Shown here in pieces: positions 51,885 to 61,067 of a DNA stretch of 64,000 nt (its first letter is position 1; each line of letters starts with the position of its first letter). The stretch is from NCBI RefSeq assembly GCF_019599465.1, contig NZ_RKLR01000002.1, forward strand, positions 372,001 to 436,000, given 5' to 3'. The position numbers and the translations under genes were made by a program. The DNA comes from Haloarcula rubra. Its GTDB lineage: Archaea; Halobacteriota; Halobacteria; Halobacteriales; Haloarculaceae. Below the pieces are notes generated by a model. That model ran no database searches, was not told where the DNA came from, and saw only the letters and a list, made by a program, of their open reading frames with translations.

Positions 51885-52379
51885 GTGGTCGAACCGTACA
51901 CCCGTCGGGCGTGGATTCGACAGGGCACCAGAGTGGGTGCGCTACTGTCTGCGCTCGGCGCGGTGGTCTGGCTCAGCGGCCTCCCCTTCCTCTTTCCGAG
52001 TCTCGGCCCGACGGCGTACCTCTTCGCGACGCGGCCGGCCGCCCCGGAGTCGTCGGCGCGACGGGTGCTCGGTGGTCACACGGTCGGTGTCCTCGCCGGC
52101 CTCCTCGCGTATCACGTCGTGGCGGGCGGCGTCGTCATCACCGCGTCGATGGGTGCCGGCACCGTCGGAACGTTTCGACTCGCTGCCAGCGGCGTCGTCG
52201 CCGTCGCGCTGACGACGGCGGGGATGCTCGTCACCGACACCGGGCACGCGCCGGCCTGCGCGACGACGCTCATCGTCGGTCTCGGCATCCTCTCCTCGCC
52301 GTTACAGGCCGGTATCATCGTCCTCGCCGTCGCCGTACTCGTCGCAGAACAGGCCCTCTTGACCCGACTGGGCGGCTAG
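51885..52379 (+). CDS. HPP-family membrane protein
   Basis: 164 residues with four or five transmembrane helices. The HPP signature region reads FPSLGPTAYLFATRPAAPESSARRVLGGHTVG (in parts), and a later GHAPACATTLIV fits the family's HPPxxAT-like end in degenerate form. HPP proteins of bacteria and plastids transport nitrite or other anions; this one is short and divergent. GTG 51885 start. It converges with the amidotransferase gene (4-nt overlap). Confidence 0.82.
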   Translation: MVEPYTRRAWIRQGTRVGALLSALGAVVWLSGLPFLFPSLGPTAYLFATRPAAPESSARRVLGGHTVGVLAGLLAYHVVAGGVVITASMGAGTVGTFRLAASGVVAVALTTAGMLVTDTGHAPACATTLIVGLGILSSPLQAGIIVLAVAVLVAEQALLTRLGG

Positions 52380-53089
52380 TCGTCGCTGGCGACGCGCGGG
52401 GCGTCGCCCTCCGCCGCCCGCCGGGTCCGCACGTAGTCGGTGAAGTTGTCGAACACCTGCTTGGCCTCACAGGCCGCCCGGTAGTTCGCCTCGGTGATGC
52501 CGTCCAACACTCGCTGGATGCGCTCGTCGGGGAGGTCCTTCCCCTTCGTCACCGTCTCGGCCGTCTCGGGGTCGTACTCGGGGTGGAACTGCACCGCGAA
52601 GACGTCGCCCTTCCGGAAGCCGTGGACGCCGTAGTCGTTCTCGGCGAACTGCTCGGCCCCGGGCGGAATCTCGGCGACGTGGTCCGAGTGGGTCGTGAAG
52701 ACGGTGAACTCCTCGTCGACGCCGTCGAGAAGCGGGTTCTCCCCGTCGTGTTCGACGGTCCGGTAGCCGATTTCGTACTCCGGCATCGCCTCCACCCGGC
52801 CGCCCAGCGCGTGGGCGAGCAACTGGTGGCCGAAACAGACGCCCAGGAACGGCACCCCTCGGTCGACGGCCTCGCCGACCCACGCTTCGAGGTCGGCGAT
52901 CCACGGCTCGTCCCAGTAGACGGAGGCCCGCGAGCCAGTGAGCAGACAGCCGTCGAACGCGAAGGTGTCGGGCAGTTCGCGTTCGGTCACGTCGTACTCC
53001 ACGAGGTCGGCGTCGAGTTCCCGCCGGAAGTTCCGGCGGTTGTCCTCGCCGTCGTGGGCCGCGTTGAGCATGGCGATGCGCAGACTCAT
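52376..53089 (-). CDS. Class I glutamine amidotransferase-like protein
   Basis: 237 residues of the GMP synthase-glutaminase-like family. The nucleophilic Cys is in FLGVCFGHQLLAHALGG, the His-Glu pair in AVQFHPEYDPETAE. The first motif is DGCLLTGSRASVYWDEPWI. Such stand-alone GATases may hydrolyse glutamine or glutamyl amides; no synthetase partner adjoins. ATG 53089 (MSLRIAMLNAAHDGEDNRRN) is the natural start. Confidence 0.92.
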   Translation of the reverse strand: MSLRIAMLNAAHDGEDNRRNFRRELDADLVEYDVTERELPDTFAFDGCLLTGSRASVYWDEPWIADLEAWVGEAVDRGVPFLGVCFGHQLLAHALGGRVEAMPEYEIGYRTVEHDGENPLLDGVDEEFTVFTTHSDHVAEIPPGAEQFAENDYGVHGFRKGDVFAVQFHPEYDPETAETVTKGKDLPDERIQRVLDGITEANYRAACEAKQVFDNFTDYVRTRRAAEGDAPRVASDD

Positions 53090-53148
53090 CGCTTCTAGGG
53101 AACGTGTGGACGACCAAAAATGCCTGCATCTACGGCAGGAACTGCCGT

Positions 53149-53586
53149 TCACTCGGACGCCAGCCACAGACCGACCCCCGCCAGCGCGCCGTATCCGACG
53201 GCAATCGCCAGCAGGGCGGGTCGCCACGTGGTCAGGACCCACGGGAGCGCGAGGCCGTACGCCACGCCGAGCAGTCCGCCCGTCGCCGTCCTGACGGCGT
53301 TCGAGCCCCGCCGCTCGCCGAGCGTCGTCGCTGCCCAGTCGACGAGCGCGGGGAGCGGTCCGAACGCGACGACCGGGAGCCACGCTCCGCGGCCGACACC
53401 GAGCAGCAAGACGCCGACCCCGAGCGCGATACCGGGGTAGATGCCCGAACAGCGGGCACAGAGGTGGAGCGTCCGTCCACCGACCGAGAGCCGGTGACAG
53501 CGATGCCGCTCCGCGGGGGTGTGATGCGAGAGGAGGAACGGGAGCGTCGCGGCCAGTCCGCGACGGAGTTCGCGACGGCGGTCCAC
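53149..53586 (-). CDS. DUF2085-type membrane protein
   Basis: 145 residues. A polar N-terminal region with HHTPAERHRCHRLSVGGRTL and LCARCSGIYPG, the CxRCxGIY/H signature of DUF2085, then three hydrophobic helices. Conserved His and Cys suggest a metal or heme site facing one membrane side. The start is GTG 53586, 10 nt after the stop of the TM2 gene upstream, so they probably share a transcript. Function unknown. Confidence 0.85.
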   Translation of the reverse strand: MDRRRELRRGLAATLPFLLSHHTPAERHRCHRLSVGGRTLHLCARCSGIYPGIALGVGVLLLGVGRGAWLPVVAFGPLPALVDWAATTLGERRGSNAVRTATGGLLGVAYGLALPWVLTTWRPALLAIAVGYGALAGVGLWLASE

Positions 53587-53596
53587 GCTCGCCGCC

Positions 53597-54100
53597 TCAG
53601 TCGCCGCCGTACTGGCGCTGAAACTCCTCGTCGGTCTTCGTGAGGTAGACGATGCCCTCGATGACGCCGACGAGCGCCGGGATGAAGGTCCACGAGAAAC
53701 AGAGGTAGAGGACTCCCAACCCGACGTTCCCGAGGTAGAAGTGGTGGACGCCGAGGCCGCCGAGCAGGATGGCGAAGATGCCCGCGGTGACTCGGTCCAC
53801 GTCGCGTCCGTCGCCCGACTCCCCCGCGTCGGTCACGTCGTCCTGTCGGGCGCCACAGTCCGGGCAGTACGCCGCGCTCGCGGCGATCTCGGTCCCGCAG
53901 GCGTGGCAGTACTTCGAGTCGTCGCCCGCCGGTTCGTCGAGTCGCTCTTCGGTTTCGGGGTCGTACTCGGCCATCGAGGCGGTGTCCGCCGTCTCGTCGG
54001 CCGATTCGCGCTCCTCGGGGTCGGGGGCGGTCGCTCTCTCGTCCGGCGTCTCGTCCGCCGGGTCCTCGTCGTCGGAGGGAGCGTCGTCGGCAGGGGACAT
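53597..54100 (-). CDS. TM2-domain protein with zinc ribbon
   Basis: 167 residues. The first 60 are highly acidic and disordered, a zinc ribbon follows (YCHACGTEIAASAAYCPDCG, about 64-83), and two transmembrane helices form the TM2 domain (AGIFAILLGGLGVHHFYLGN...FIPALVGVIEGIVYL) with the characteristic GxHxFYLG loop. TM2 proteins are membrane-associated with unknown function. ATG 54100. Confidence 0.88.
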   Translation of the reverse strand: MSPADDAPSDDEDPADETPDERATAPDPEERESADETADTASMAEYDPETEERLDEPAGDDSKYCHACGTEIAASAAYCPDCGARQDDVTDAGESGDGRDVDRVTAGIFAILLGGLGVHHFYLGNVGLGVLYLCFSWTFIPALVGVIEGIVYLTKTDEEFQRQYGGD

Positions 54101-54126
54101 ATCTACCGCAATCGACAGCGCACGGG

Positions 54127-54903
54127 TTAAAACTCGTGGTCGGTGTGCTCGTCGAGGAACGCCGTCAGACGGTCGGTGACCGCCCGTGCGTGTTCGACGT
54201 AACAGCAGTGCCGTCCCTCGACGGCCTCGGCGGTCCCACGGGGCAGGTCGTCCGCGAGTGACTCGGCCGCCGCGACGGGGACGACGGGGTCGTCGACGCC
54301 GTAGTACACCTCCGCCGGTTGGGTCACCTCGTACAGCGGCGGGGCCTCGAATCCGGTCGCTGCGGCGGCCTGTGCCCCGAACGCTTCGCCCGTCGCGTCG
54401 TCGGCCCGCCGCCACTCGGTGATGCGGTCGAGGAGGTCGGGGTCGGCCTCGCGAAACGCCGGGGAGAACGCGCCGTCGAGCGACGCCGTGTCGCCGGCGT
54501 CCAGCGAGAGCGAGCGGAGCGCGTCGCCGTCGACGGCGTCGCCCGAGGCCGCCGTACAGTACAGCGTCAGCGTCCGTGCCCGGGCGTACTCGTGGGCGTA
54601 CCGGAGCGCTATCATGCCGCCGAGGCCCGCGCCGACGAGGTGTGCGCTGCCGACGCCGTGGTCGGCGAGGACGGCCTCGAGGTCGGCCGCCAGCGTCGCC
54701 ACGTCGTACGGCCCCGCCGGTGTGTCGGAGTCTCCGGTGCCGCGCAGGTCCCAGACCACCGTCTCGTAGGGGCCGGCCAGCGCGTCGTAGTGCCAGCCCC
54801 AGAGCCACGCGCCGTAGCCCACGTCGCCGACGAAGACGACGGTCGGCCCGTCGCCGTCGGTCTCGTAGTGCAGCGACACGTCGCGGTTCGTTGCAGTCGG
54901 CAT
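54127..54903 (-). CDS. Alpha/beta-hydrolase-fold protein lacking the nucleophile
   Basis: 258 residues with a standard alpha/beta-hydrolase layout: GPTVVFVGDVGYGAWLWGWH (oxyanion region), VVWDLRGTGDSDTPAG, a nucleophile elbow LVGAGLGGMIALRYAH, then GVDDPVVPV (acid) and EGRHCCYVEHARAV (His). The elbow is normally G-x-S-x-G; here the position is Gly, so the Ser nucleophile is absent (about residue 100). It may be inactive, use another residue, or bind ligands. ATG 54903 chosen by the family start MPTATNRDVSLHYETDG. Surrounded by zinc-ribbon membrane proteins. Confidence 0.85.
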   Translation of the reverse strand: MPTATNRDVSLHYETDGDGPTVVFVGDVGYGAWLWGWHYDALAGPYETVVWDLRGTGDSDTPAGPYDVATLAADLEAVLADHGVGSAHLVGAGLGGMIALRYAHEYARARTLTLYCTAASGDAVDGDALRSLSLDAGDTASLDGAFSPAFREADPDLLDRITEWRRADDATGEAFGAQAAAATGFEAPPLYEVTQPAEVYYGVDDPVVPVAAAESLADDLPRGTAEAVEGRHCCYVEHARAVTDRLTAFLDEHTDHEF

Positions 54904-54947
54904 CGGGCGAGGTTCGCCCGGCCCGCCGGTGGCTCTTTCGGTCGGCG

Positions 54948-55847
54948 TCAGGGCGGCCGCGCGGTCGGCGGTACGTCCGTCTCGTCTGCCGCCGTCTCCT
55001 CGTCCGCCGCCCGGTCGACGGCGGGGACGACACCCGCGTCGGCCGCTTCGCGGTACTGATAGCCCCAGAACGCCCCGCAGACGTAGCCCGCGTACGTCGA
55101 GACGAACGCCGGCCCGACCAGCGTGAGTATCGACACCAGCCACAGGACCGCCGCCCCGAACAGCATGAGGACCCACGCGGCGAACGCCTCCAGATACCGC
55201 GTCGAGGTGGCGAAGGCCCCGGCGTAGCGACTGGAGAACGCCCGGGGGAACCGCCGGGTCGCGGCGTAGGCGGTCAGCACGGCCGGCGTGAGATACAGAC
55301 CGCCGAACGCGACGAGCGCCACGGCGAGGGCACGGACGCCTCCGGCGAGGCCGACCTGTTCGGCCACCGCCGCGACGGAGGCCCCGACGGCGACGGTCAC
55401 GCCGCCGAGGACGAGGAGGGCGACGGTGGCTCTGAGGCCGTCGACGAACAGGCCGAGGAAGTCGTCGAACTCCGGCGGGTCGGTCCGCCCGTCCGCGGCG
55501 GCCCCGGTCACCCGGAACGTGTAGCCGTACGTGAACAGGGCCAGAAGCGGCACCACCGACCCGACGAGCGCGAAGATGCTCCCCAGCAGGAACGGTTCGT
55601 AGCCGTCCCGAGCGGGGTACGAGAGGGCAAAAGAGAGGCGTCTACGCTCGAACGGGTCCGTCTCGTCGGAGGCCTCGGCCACCGACTCGTGGGCCGACTC
55701 GGCAGTCTCCGTGGCCGTCCGCTCCACTCGCTCGTCGGGTGGCGTCGCCGCCGACTCGCTGCCGGGGTCGTGGCGCTTCGTGCCACACTCGGGACAGAAG
55801 GCGTCGGCGGTCCGGACGGTGGCCCCGCAGGCCGTACAGTACGGCAT
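54948..55847 (-). CDS. Zinc-ribbon plus DUF4013-type membrane protein
   Basis: 299 residues. N-terminal zinc ribbon YCTACGATVRTADAFCPECG (3-22), a polar linker, then a hydrophobic domain of about six helices resembling DUF4013 (FALSYPARDGYEPFLLGSIF, GYTFRVTGAAADGRTDPPEF, FDDFLGLFVDGLRATVALLV). The FDDFLxLFxDGL segment is the DUF4013 hallmark. Function unknown. ATG 55847. Confidence 0.87.
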   Translation of the reverse strand: MPYCTACGATVRTADAFCPECGTKRHDPGSESAATPPDERVERTATETAESAHESVAEASDETDPFERRRLSFALSYPARDGYEPFLLGSIFALVGSVVPLLALFTYGYTFRVTGAAADGRTDPPEFDDFLGLFVDGLRATVALLVLGGVTVAVGASVAAVAEQVGLAGGVRALAVALVAFGGLYLTPAVLTAYAATRRFPRAFSSRYAGAFATSTRYLEAFAAWVLMLFGAAVLWLVSILTLVGPAFVSTYAGYVCGAFWGYQYREAADAGVVPAVDRAADEETAADETDVPPTARPP

Positions 55848-55935
55848 ATGCGATACTGTCTAGCGGGCAGGGGTATCGTTCTTTCCCCGCTGACGGACCG
55901 TGGTACTAACCCCGGACCGTGTCGGACGGCGCCGC

Positions 55936-58719
55936 TCAGACGTTCGCGACGGACTGGAGAATCTCCGCCGCGTCGTCCAGGGCGTCGTCCAGCGCGTCGC
56001 CGTCGGGGCCGCCGCCCTGTGCGAAGTCCGAGGGGCCGCCGCCACCGCCGCCGACGCGGCCGGCGAGTTCGCCGACGACTTCGCCGGCGTCCACGTCGAC
56101 GCCGTCGGGGACGGCGACGACGAACTGTGCGCCGTCGCGGCCGGACCCGAGGACGGCTATCTGGCCCTTCTCTACGAGGGCGTTGGCCTGTGCGCGCAAC
56201 TCGTCCATGTCGGCGTCGATGCGCTGGACGACGGCGGTGGTCCCGTCGACGTCCACCTCCTCGGTGTCGGCGCCGCCGGACGCTCGCGCCTCGGCGAGTT
56301 GCTCCTTGAGGTCCTCTATCTCCTTGCCGCGGGCCTTCCACTCGTCGAAGAACCGGGCCGCGGTGTCGGGGACCTCTTCGGGCGCGACGTCGAGGACGTC
56401 GGCGGCCTCGTAGAGGGCGTCCTCGGTGCGCTGGGTCGCCTCGACGGCCGCGTCGCCGGCCGCGAAGGTCAGGCGGATGACGCCGTCCTGAATCCGCTCG
56501 GTGCCCAGCAGTTTGATGCTCCCGATGTCGCCGGTACGGGCGACGTGGGTGCCGCCACACGCCTGGATGTCGTCGGCGACTTGGATGAGTCGAATCTGCT
56601 CGCCGGCCGGGATACCGCCCTGATACAGGTCGAAGCCGTGCTTCTCCTCGGCCTCGTTGCGGTCGGGCCACTGCTGGGTGACCGGGACGTTGTCCTGGAC
56701 GAGGTCGTTCGCGTACCGCTCTATCTCCTTGACCTGCTCGCGGGTCACCGACTCGTAGTGCCGGACGTCGATGCGCGAGGAGTCGACGCCCTTCTGGGCA
56801 CCGGCCTGCCGGACGTGCTCGCCCAGCACCTGCCGGGCGCTGTGGACGACGATGTGCGTCGCCGTGTGGTGTTGCATCAGGCGCTTGCGGCGGGTCGCGT
56901 CTATCTGCCCGCGGACGAACTCACCCTTCCCGGGGTCGGTGTCGCAGGTGTGGAGGACGACGCCGTCGTGGCGCTGGACGTCCTCGACTTCGGCGGTCAC
57001 GTCGTCCGTCGAGAGGGTCCCGTGGTCCGGCGGTTGGCCACCGCCCTCGGGGTAGAACATGGTCTGGTCGAGCACCACGTCGAACTTGCCGTCGTCGCGG
57101 TCGAACACCTCCAGCACGACCGCCTCGAACTCGGTGCGCTGCTGGTCCTCGTAGTAGAGTCGGTCGGTGTCGGGCAGTTCGGTCAGTCGGTCGGCGTAGG
57201 GGACGCCGGTCTCGTCGGTCGCGGCCGTCTCGCCGCCGTGGCGGTCCGCGACGACGGAGTAGAAGTCGTCGGGCACGTCGACGGCGACGCCGCGCTCCTC
57301 GGCTATCTCCTCGACCATGTCTGGCTGGATGCCGTGGGAGTCGTACAGTTCGACCAGTTCGTCGGTCGGAATCGGCTCGCCCGTCTCGGCGTACTCGTCG
57401 GCGAGTTGGCGGACGCGGCGGCCGCCCCTGTCGAGCGTCTCGCGGTACTTCTCGACCTCCGTGCGGACGATGTCGCGGATGGTGTCGCGGTTCTCGTAGT
57501 CTAGCCGCTCGGCCTGCATGTCGACCAGTTCGTCCAGCGGGGCGTCGACGCCCACGCCGTCGACCAGTCGCTTGGTGCGGCGGAGGACCATCCGAGCCAG
57601 ATAGCCCGTCCCGACGTTCGAGGGGACGATGCCGTCGCCGAGCATGTACGCCAGCGTGCGGCAGTGGTCGGCGATGGCGTAGATGTCCTCAAGTGGCCCC
57701 GTCAGGTCGCGCAGTTCCTCGACGCTGACGCCGACGTGGTCGGCGATGGTGTCACGTTCGGCCTCGATGTCCTCGGCCTCGTCGATGTCCATCCGGCCCG
57801 CGAGTTTCGCGGCGTCGTGGACGATGGCCTCCTCCTCGTCGGTGAGTTCGACCCCGGCGTTGTCCTTGAGGAACTGTATCATGTCGGGGTAGACGGCCTC
57901 GTAGACGGTGGGCGTGCCCTGTGAGACCCACGTCCACCGCTCCAGCCCGTAGCCGGTGTCGACGACGTAGGTGTCCATCTCCGAGTAGCGGTTGCCGTCC
58001 TTCATCTCGTACTCGCCGTCGGGGTCCTGCTCCAGGGACATGAAGACGAGCGTCGCCAGTTCCGCGCCCTCGTAGATGACCTCGAAGGCCGGCCCGGCGT
58101 TGCCGCCGCCGACCCACGGGTCCTCGATGAGGGTGAGTTCGTCCACGTCGGCGCCCAGTTCCTCGAACAGGTCGACGCAGTACGCGACCGTCTCTTCCTT
58201 CCAGTAGACTTCACCCTCGTAGGCGTACTCCTCGGGGTCCTCGATGTCCTCCTTCGCGTTGAACGCGTGGTGGGCCATCATCTCGAAGGCCATCGTGTGC
58301 CGGCCCGTCTTGCCGACGTTGTCGATGTCCTGCATCCGGATACAGGGTTGGGAGATACACAGCGGGTTCGCCGGCGGGGGCGTCGTCCCGCTCGTGACGA
58401 GCGGCTGAAAGTCGTAAATCGAGGCTTGGGTCAACAGGACGTCGTCGCGCCAGCGGTTCGCGGCGACCGGATACGGGTCGATGCGGGTGTGGTCGCGCGC
58501 TTCGAAGAAAGAGAGGAACTCCTCGCGCATCTCCGAGAGGGTGAACTCCTCGTCGAATCCGGGGTTGTCGATGAAGCCGTACTCCGCACAGGGCGGTTCG
58601 CCACAGGTGTCGCGGTCCGCGCGCGACCAGAACATGTCGCCACACTCCGCGCACTCCTGTCGACGGAATCCGGCCTCGTCGAAGTAGTCGAGTTGGTAGG
58701 CCTCGTCGAGGTCACTCAT
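55936..58719 (-). CDS. alaS: Alanyl-tRNA synthetase
   Basis: 927-residue archaeal-type AlaRS. The N-terminus has an extra zinc site ([22 protein letters not shown], in parts) seen in archaeal enzymes. Class II motif region [16 protein letters not shown] and [14 protein letters not shown] identify the aminoacylation core. The editing domain has [11 protein letters not shown] and [10 protein letters not shown], and the C-terminal end is the glycine-rich C-Ala segment ([15 protein letters not shown]). Attaches alanine to tRNA-Ala and clears mischarged Ser/Gly. ATG 58719. Monocistronic as far as visible. Confidence 0.98.
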   Translation of the reverse strand: MSDLDEAYQLDYFDEAGFRRQECAECGDMFWSRADRDTCGEPPCAEYGFIDNPGFDEEFTLSEMREEFLSFFEARDHTRIDPYPVAANRWRDDVLLTQASIYDFQPLVTSGTTPPPANPLCISQPCIRMQDIDNVGKTGRHTMAFEMMAHHAFNAKEDIEDPEEYAYEGEVYWKEETVAYCVDLFEELGADVDELTLIEDPWVGGGNAGPAFEVIYEGAELATLVFMSLEQDPDGEYEMKDGNRYSEMDTYVVDTGYGLERWTWVSQGTPTVYEAVYPDMIQFLKDNAGVELTDEEEAIVHDAAKLAGRMDIDEAEDIEAERDTIADHVGVSVEELRDLTGPLEDIYAIADHCRTLAYMLGDGIVPSNVGTGYLARMVLRRTKRLVDGVGVDAPLDELVDMQAERLDYENRDTIRDIVRTEVEKYRETLDRGGRRVRQLADEYAETGEPIPTDELVELYDSHGIQPDMVEEIAEERGVAVDVPDDFYSVVADRHGGETAATDETGVPYADRLTELPDTDRLYYEDQQRTEFEAVVLEVFDRDDGKFDVVLDQTMFYPEGGGQPPDHGTLSTDDVTAEVEDVQRHDGVVLHTCDTDPGKGEFVRGQIDATRRKRLMQHHTATHIVVHSARQVLGEHVRQAGAQKGVDSSRIDVRHYESVTREQVKEIERYANDLVQDNVPVTQQWPDRNEAEEKHGFDLYQGGIPAGEQIRLIQVADDIQACGGTHVARTGDIGSIKLLGTERIQDGVIRLTFAAGDAAVEATQRTEDALYEAADVLDVAPEEVPDTAARFFDEWKARGKEIEDLKEQLAEARASGGADTEEVDVDGTTAVVQRIDADMDELRAQANALVEKGQIAVLGSGRDGAQFVVAVPDGVDVDAGEVVGELAGRVGGGGGGPSDFAQGGGPDGDALDDALDDAAEILQSVANV

Positions 58720-58766
58720 TGGCGTAGTGTTGGCCCAGCAGCGGGTAAAACAGTTCCGAAGGGGGG

Positions 58767-59393
58767 CTACACCGTGACGGCCGACTCGCCGGAGAGCGTC
58801 TTCGGGACGACGATTCGCTTCACCGTCGTCGCACCCGAGGCGGTCGTGATGCGGACCGTCGCCGTCTCGCCCTCGGACAGTCGCTGGCCGAACACGTCCT
58901 CGCTGTCGAGGACGTCGGCGCTCTCTAAGTCCAGCGTGATGGTGAAGCGGTCCTCCGTCGAGTCCAGCACCGGCGACGACGCGGGTGAGTCGTCGTCCTG
59001 AACCACCGAGACGCCGAACCGGCCGTCGGGGTTCCCCGAGGCCCCGTTCTCGGCCAGTTGGTAGTACGACCCGCTCGGCCCGACCCACTGCACCGTCGCC
59101 TGCCCGAGGTCGACGTTGCCCGCTCCGGGGGCCTTCTTCACCGTGATGTTCACCACGCCGACCGCGTTGTTCTCGAAGTGACTCCCGGTCGTACTGACCA
59201 CCTGTACCCGGTTCGTCGTCGAGTCGCTCGCCCCCTGTCCGGTCGCCTCCGCCGAGCTCTGCAGGTAGCCCGACGTGTTGATGAGGACGCCGGCGGCGAT
59301 GGCCGCGACCAGCACCATCGCGATGAAGACGATGAGTGTCCCGATACCCACCTGCCCGCGCTCACCCCGGCGTCGGTTGCTCGAACTGTTCAT
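58767..59393 (-). CDS. Archaellin (archaeal flagellin)
   Basis: 208 residues. The class III signal peptide is RRRGERG with cleavage after G13, followed by the near-invariant archaellin helix [20 protein letters not shown] (14-33) and [20 protein letters not shown]. The rest is beta-rich and acidic, as in filament-surface domains. No other arl/che gene is in the window, so this is a stand-alone filament subunit gene. TATA (TTTATA, minus strand, 59425-59430) is 32-37 nt upstream, and an 18-bp motif shared with the RAD55-like gene lies beyond it. Pilin of another system is less likely given the VGIGTLIVF core. Confidence 0.92.
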   Translation of the reverse strand: MNSSSNRRRGERGQVGIGTLIVFIAMVLVAAIAAGVLINTSGYLQSSAEATGQGASDSTTNRVQVVSTTGSHFENNAVGVVNITVKKAPGAGNVDLGQATVQWVGPSGSYYQLAENGASGNPDGRFGVSVVQDDDSPASSPVLDSTEDRFTITLDLESADVLDSEDVFGQRLSEGETATVRITTASGATTVKRIVVPKTLSGESAVTV

Positions 59394-59424
59394 TCAGTTA
59401 CTGATAGCTAGCCGACTACTCTCG

Positions 59425-59430
59425 TATAAA
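59425..59430 (-). promoter_or_regulatory. TATA box of the archaellin gene
   Basis: Minus strand GGTTTATACGAG contains TTTATA 32-37 nt before the start codon, predicting a leader of about 8 nt. Confidence 0.6.
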
Positions 59431-59443
59431 CCTGCGTGAGCAA

Positions 59444-59461
59444 TTATCGCGGGTGAAAACG
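59444..59461 (+). promoter_or_regulatory. 18-bp motif upstream of the archaellin promoter
   Basis: TTATCGCGGGTGAAAACG, 14 nt upstream of the archaellin TATA box (reading CGTTTTCACCCGCGATAA towards the gene). Seventeen of 18 bases match 48108-48125 ahead of the RAD55-like ATPase. Confidence 0.5.
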
Positions 59462-59482
59462 ACGGTTTCGGGTCGGGACTAG

Positions 59483-60460
59483 CTACTGGCCTTTCGCGAG
59501 GGTGGCCAGCATCGCCTCCAACTGCACCGTCTCGTTGGCCCCCTGCGTGATGCGGTAGTCCGTCTCCCCGACGCGTTCGAGGATGCGCACCGCCGCCTCG
59601 TCGTCGACGTCGAACTCCCACACCGACCGGTGTAACTGGTCGATGACGTCGCCGCCGGCGATGCCTTCCTCGGTGAGCAGTCTGTCGAGGGTCGCACGGG
59701 CGGCGGTGAAGTCGCCGTCGAGCGCCGACTGGACCATGTCGTGAATCTCCTCGGGCCGGGCCGTGGAGGTGATGGCGTACACCGCCGACTCGTCGACCAC
59801 GTCGCCGCTGACCGACGCCGCCTGCAGGCCGTTGATGGCCTTGCGCATGTCGCCGGCGGCGGCGTAGACGAGTGCGTCCACGCCGTCGTCGGTGAGTTCG
59901 ATGTCCTCCTCGGCGGCGATGTGGCGAATCTCCTGTTCGACGGCGTCGTCCGACAGCGGCGAGAACCGGAAGACGGCACAGCGGGACTGGATGGGGTCGA
60001 TGATCTGACTGGAGTAGTTACACGAGAGGATGAAGCGGACGTTGTTCGAGAACTGCTCCATCGTCCGGCGCAGCGCGGACTGGGCGTCGCTGGTCAGCGC
60101 GTCGGCCTCGTCCAGGAAGATGATGCGGTACTCGTGACCCCCGAAACTGGTCCGCGCGAAGTTCTTGATGCGGTCCCGGACCACGTCGATACCCCGCTCG
60201 TCGGAGGCGTTCAGTTCGAGGAAGTGCTCGCGCCAGTTCTCACCGTACAACTCGCGGGCGATGGCCGTCGCACAGGTGGTCTTGCCGGTGCCCGCCGGCC
60301 CCGAGAACAACATGTGCGAGAGGTCGTTGCGCCGGACGTAGCTCTGTAGTCGGCCCACGATGTCCTCGTGGCCCATCACGTCGTCCAGAGAGTCCGGACG
60401 GTACTTCTCTATCCACACCTCTTCGCGTCCCGCCCGCGACTCGGACTCGGCCTCACTCAT
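59483..60460 (-). CDS. rfcS: Replication factor C small subunit
   Basis: 325-residue clamp-loader ATPase of the AAA+ family. Walker [11 protein letters not shown] (about 53-62), Walker [12 protein letters not shown] (about 113-123), the SRC box ([11 protein letters not shown]), sensor 1 [10 protein letters not shown] and the C-terminal collar helices are present. With the large subunit it opens and loads PCNA. No intein is seen, although haloarchaeal rfc genes sometimes contain them. The start ATG 60460. Confidence 0.97.
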   Translation of the reverse strand: MSEAESESRAGREEVWIEKYRPDSLDDVMGHEDIVGRLQSYVRRNDLSHMLFSGPAGTGKTTCATAIARELYGENWREHFLELNASDERGIDVVRDRIKNFARTSFGGHEYRIIFLDEADALTSDAQSALRRTMEQFSNNVRFILSCNYSSQIIDPIQSRCAVFRFSPLSDDAVEQEIRHIAAEEDIELTDDGVDALVYAAAGDMRKAINGLQAASVSGDVVDESAVYAITSTARPEEIHDMVQSALDGDFTAARATLDRLLTEEGIAGGDVIDQLHRSVWEFDVDDEAAVRILERVGETDYRITQGANETVQLEAMLATLAKGQ

Positions 60461-60816
60461 GGTCGGTCGGAGGCGCGGGCTAGCCTTAAACGCCCCGCTA
60501 GCAGTGTTCGGACTCGGCGTCAGTGACGGAGTAGTATCGCCTGCGAACCGCCAGAAAGCCTCGGCCGGCTACGCTTCCGCGGCTCGCTGTGGTCCTCGTC
60601 ACTCACTGCGTTCGTTCCTGCGGTCCTTACTTCGCCGGGGTTCGCGTAGCCGGCCGCCCCTCTTCGGTCCCGCCCGCTCGGTTGGTCCACGGGGCGCGCG
60701 AGCCGAGACGCCCGGGGCTCTCTGGCCGTACGTAGCCGAACTCCGAGCGATATGCGGTCCGGTTTCGCGTCTCCCCAGCCGACACACTCAAGCCGTCCAT
60801 CCCGATACACGGAGGT
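60461..60816. other. 356-nt intergenic region holding repeat copy 2
   Basis: Between the start of rfcS (minus) and samp2 (plus), so it must contain two divergent promoters. About half is the structured element listed separately. No small ORF with protein character is seen in it. Confidence 0.55.
60550..60727 (-). repeat. Structured intergenic repeat element, copy 2
   Basis: Read on the minus strand in order: GGCCAGAGAGCCCC (60727-60714); GGGACCGAAGAGGGGC (60671-60656); 5' arm GGCCGGCTACGC (60655-60644); loop box CGAAGTAAGGACCG (60634-60621); 3' arm GCGTAGCCGGCC (60574-60563); closing GGCTTTCTGGC (60560-60550). The 12-bp arms are perfectly complementary but share no sequence with the arms of copy 1 (41011-41146), while the boxes are conserved. 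Confidence 0.85.
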
Positions 60817-61017
60817 ATGGACGTCACCGTGGAGGTGGCCGGCGAGGAGACCCACGACCTCACGGTCGAGGACGACGCCACCTACGCCGACCTGCTGAAG
60901 CCGCTGGACCTCTCGCCGCACGCGGTGTCGGTGCTCGTCGACGACCGGACGGTCCCGACGAACCAGCCAGTCGAGGACGACCACGTGCGCGTGGTCCGTC
61001 TCATCAAGGGCGGCTGA
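60817..61017 (+). CDS. samp2: Ubiquitin-like small archaeal modifier protein SAMP2
   Basis: 66-residue beta-grasp protein ending in LIKGG, the diglycine tail needed for conjugation and sulfur transfer. The body MDVTVEVAGEETHDLTVEDD, TYADLLKPLDLSPHAVSVLV and VEDDHVRVVRLIKGG closely follows characterised SAMP2. Activated by the E1-like UbaA elsewhere in the genome (known from Haloferax), it modifies proteins on lysine and supplies sulfur for tRNA thiolation. ATG 60817. Confidence 0.95.
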   Translation: MDVTVEVAGEETHDLTVEDDATYADLLKPLDLSPHAVSVLVDDRTVPTNQPVEDDHVRVVRLIKGG

Positions 61018-61067
61018 CCCGGCGGTCGGAACCGCCCGTTTTTGCCCGTCGAACCCCACGCTACGGT

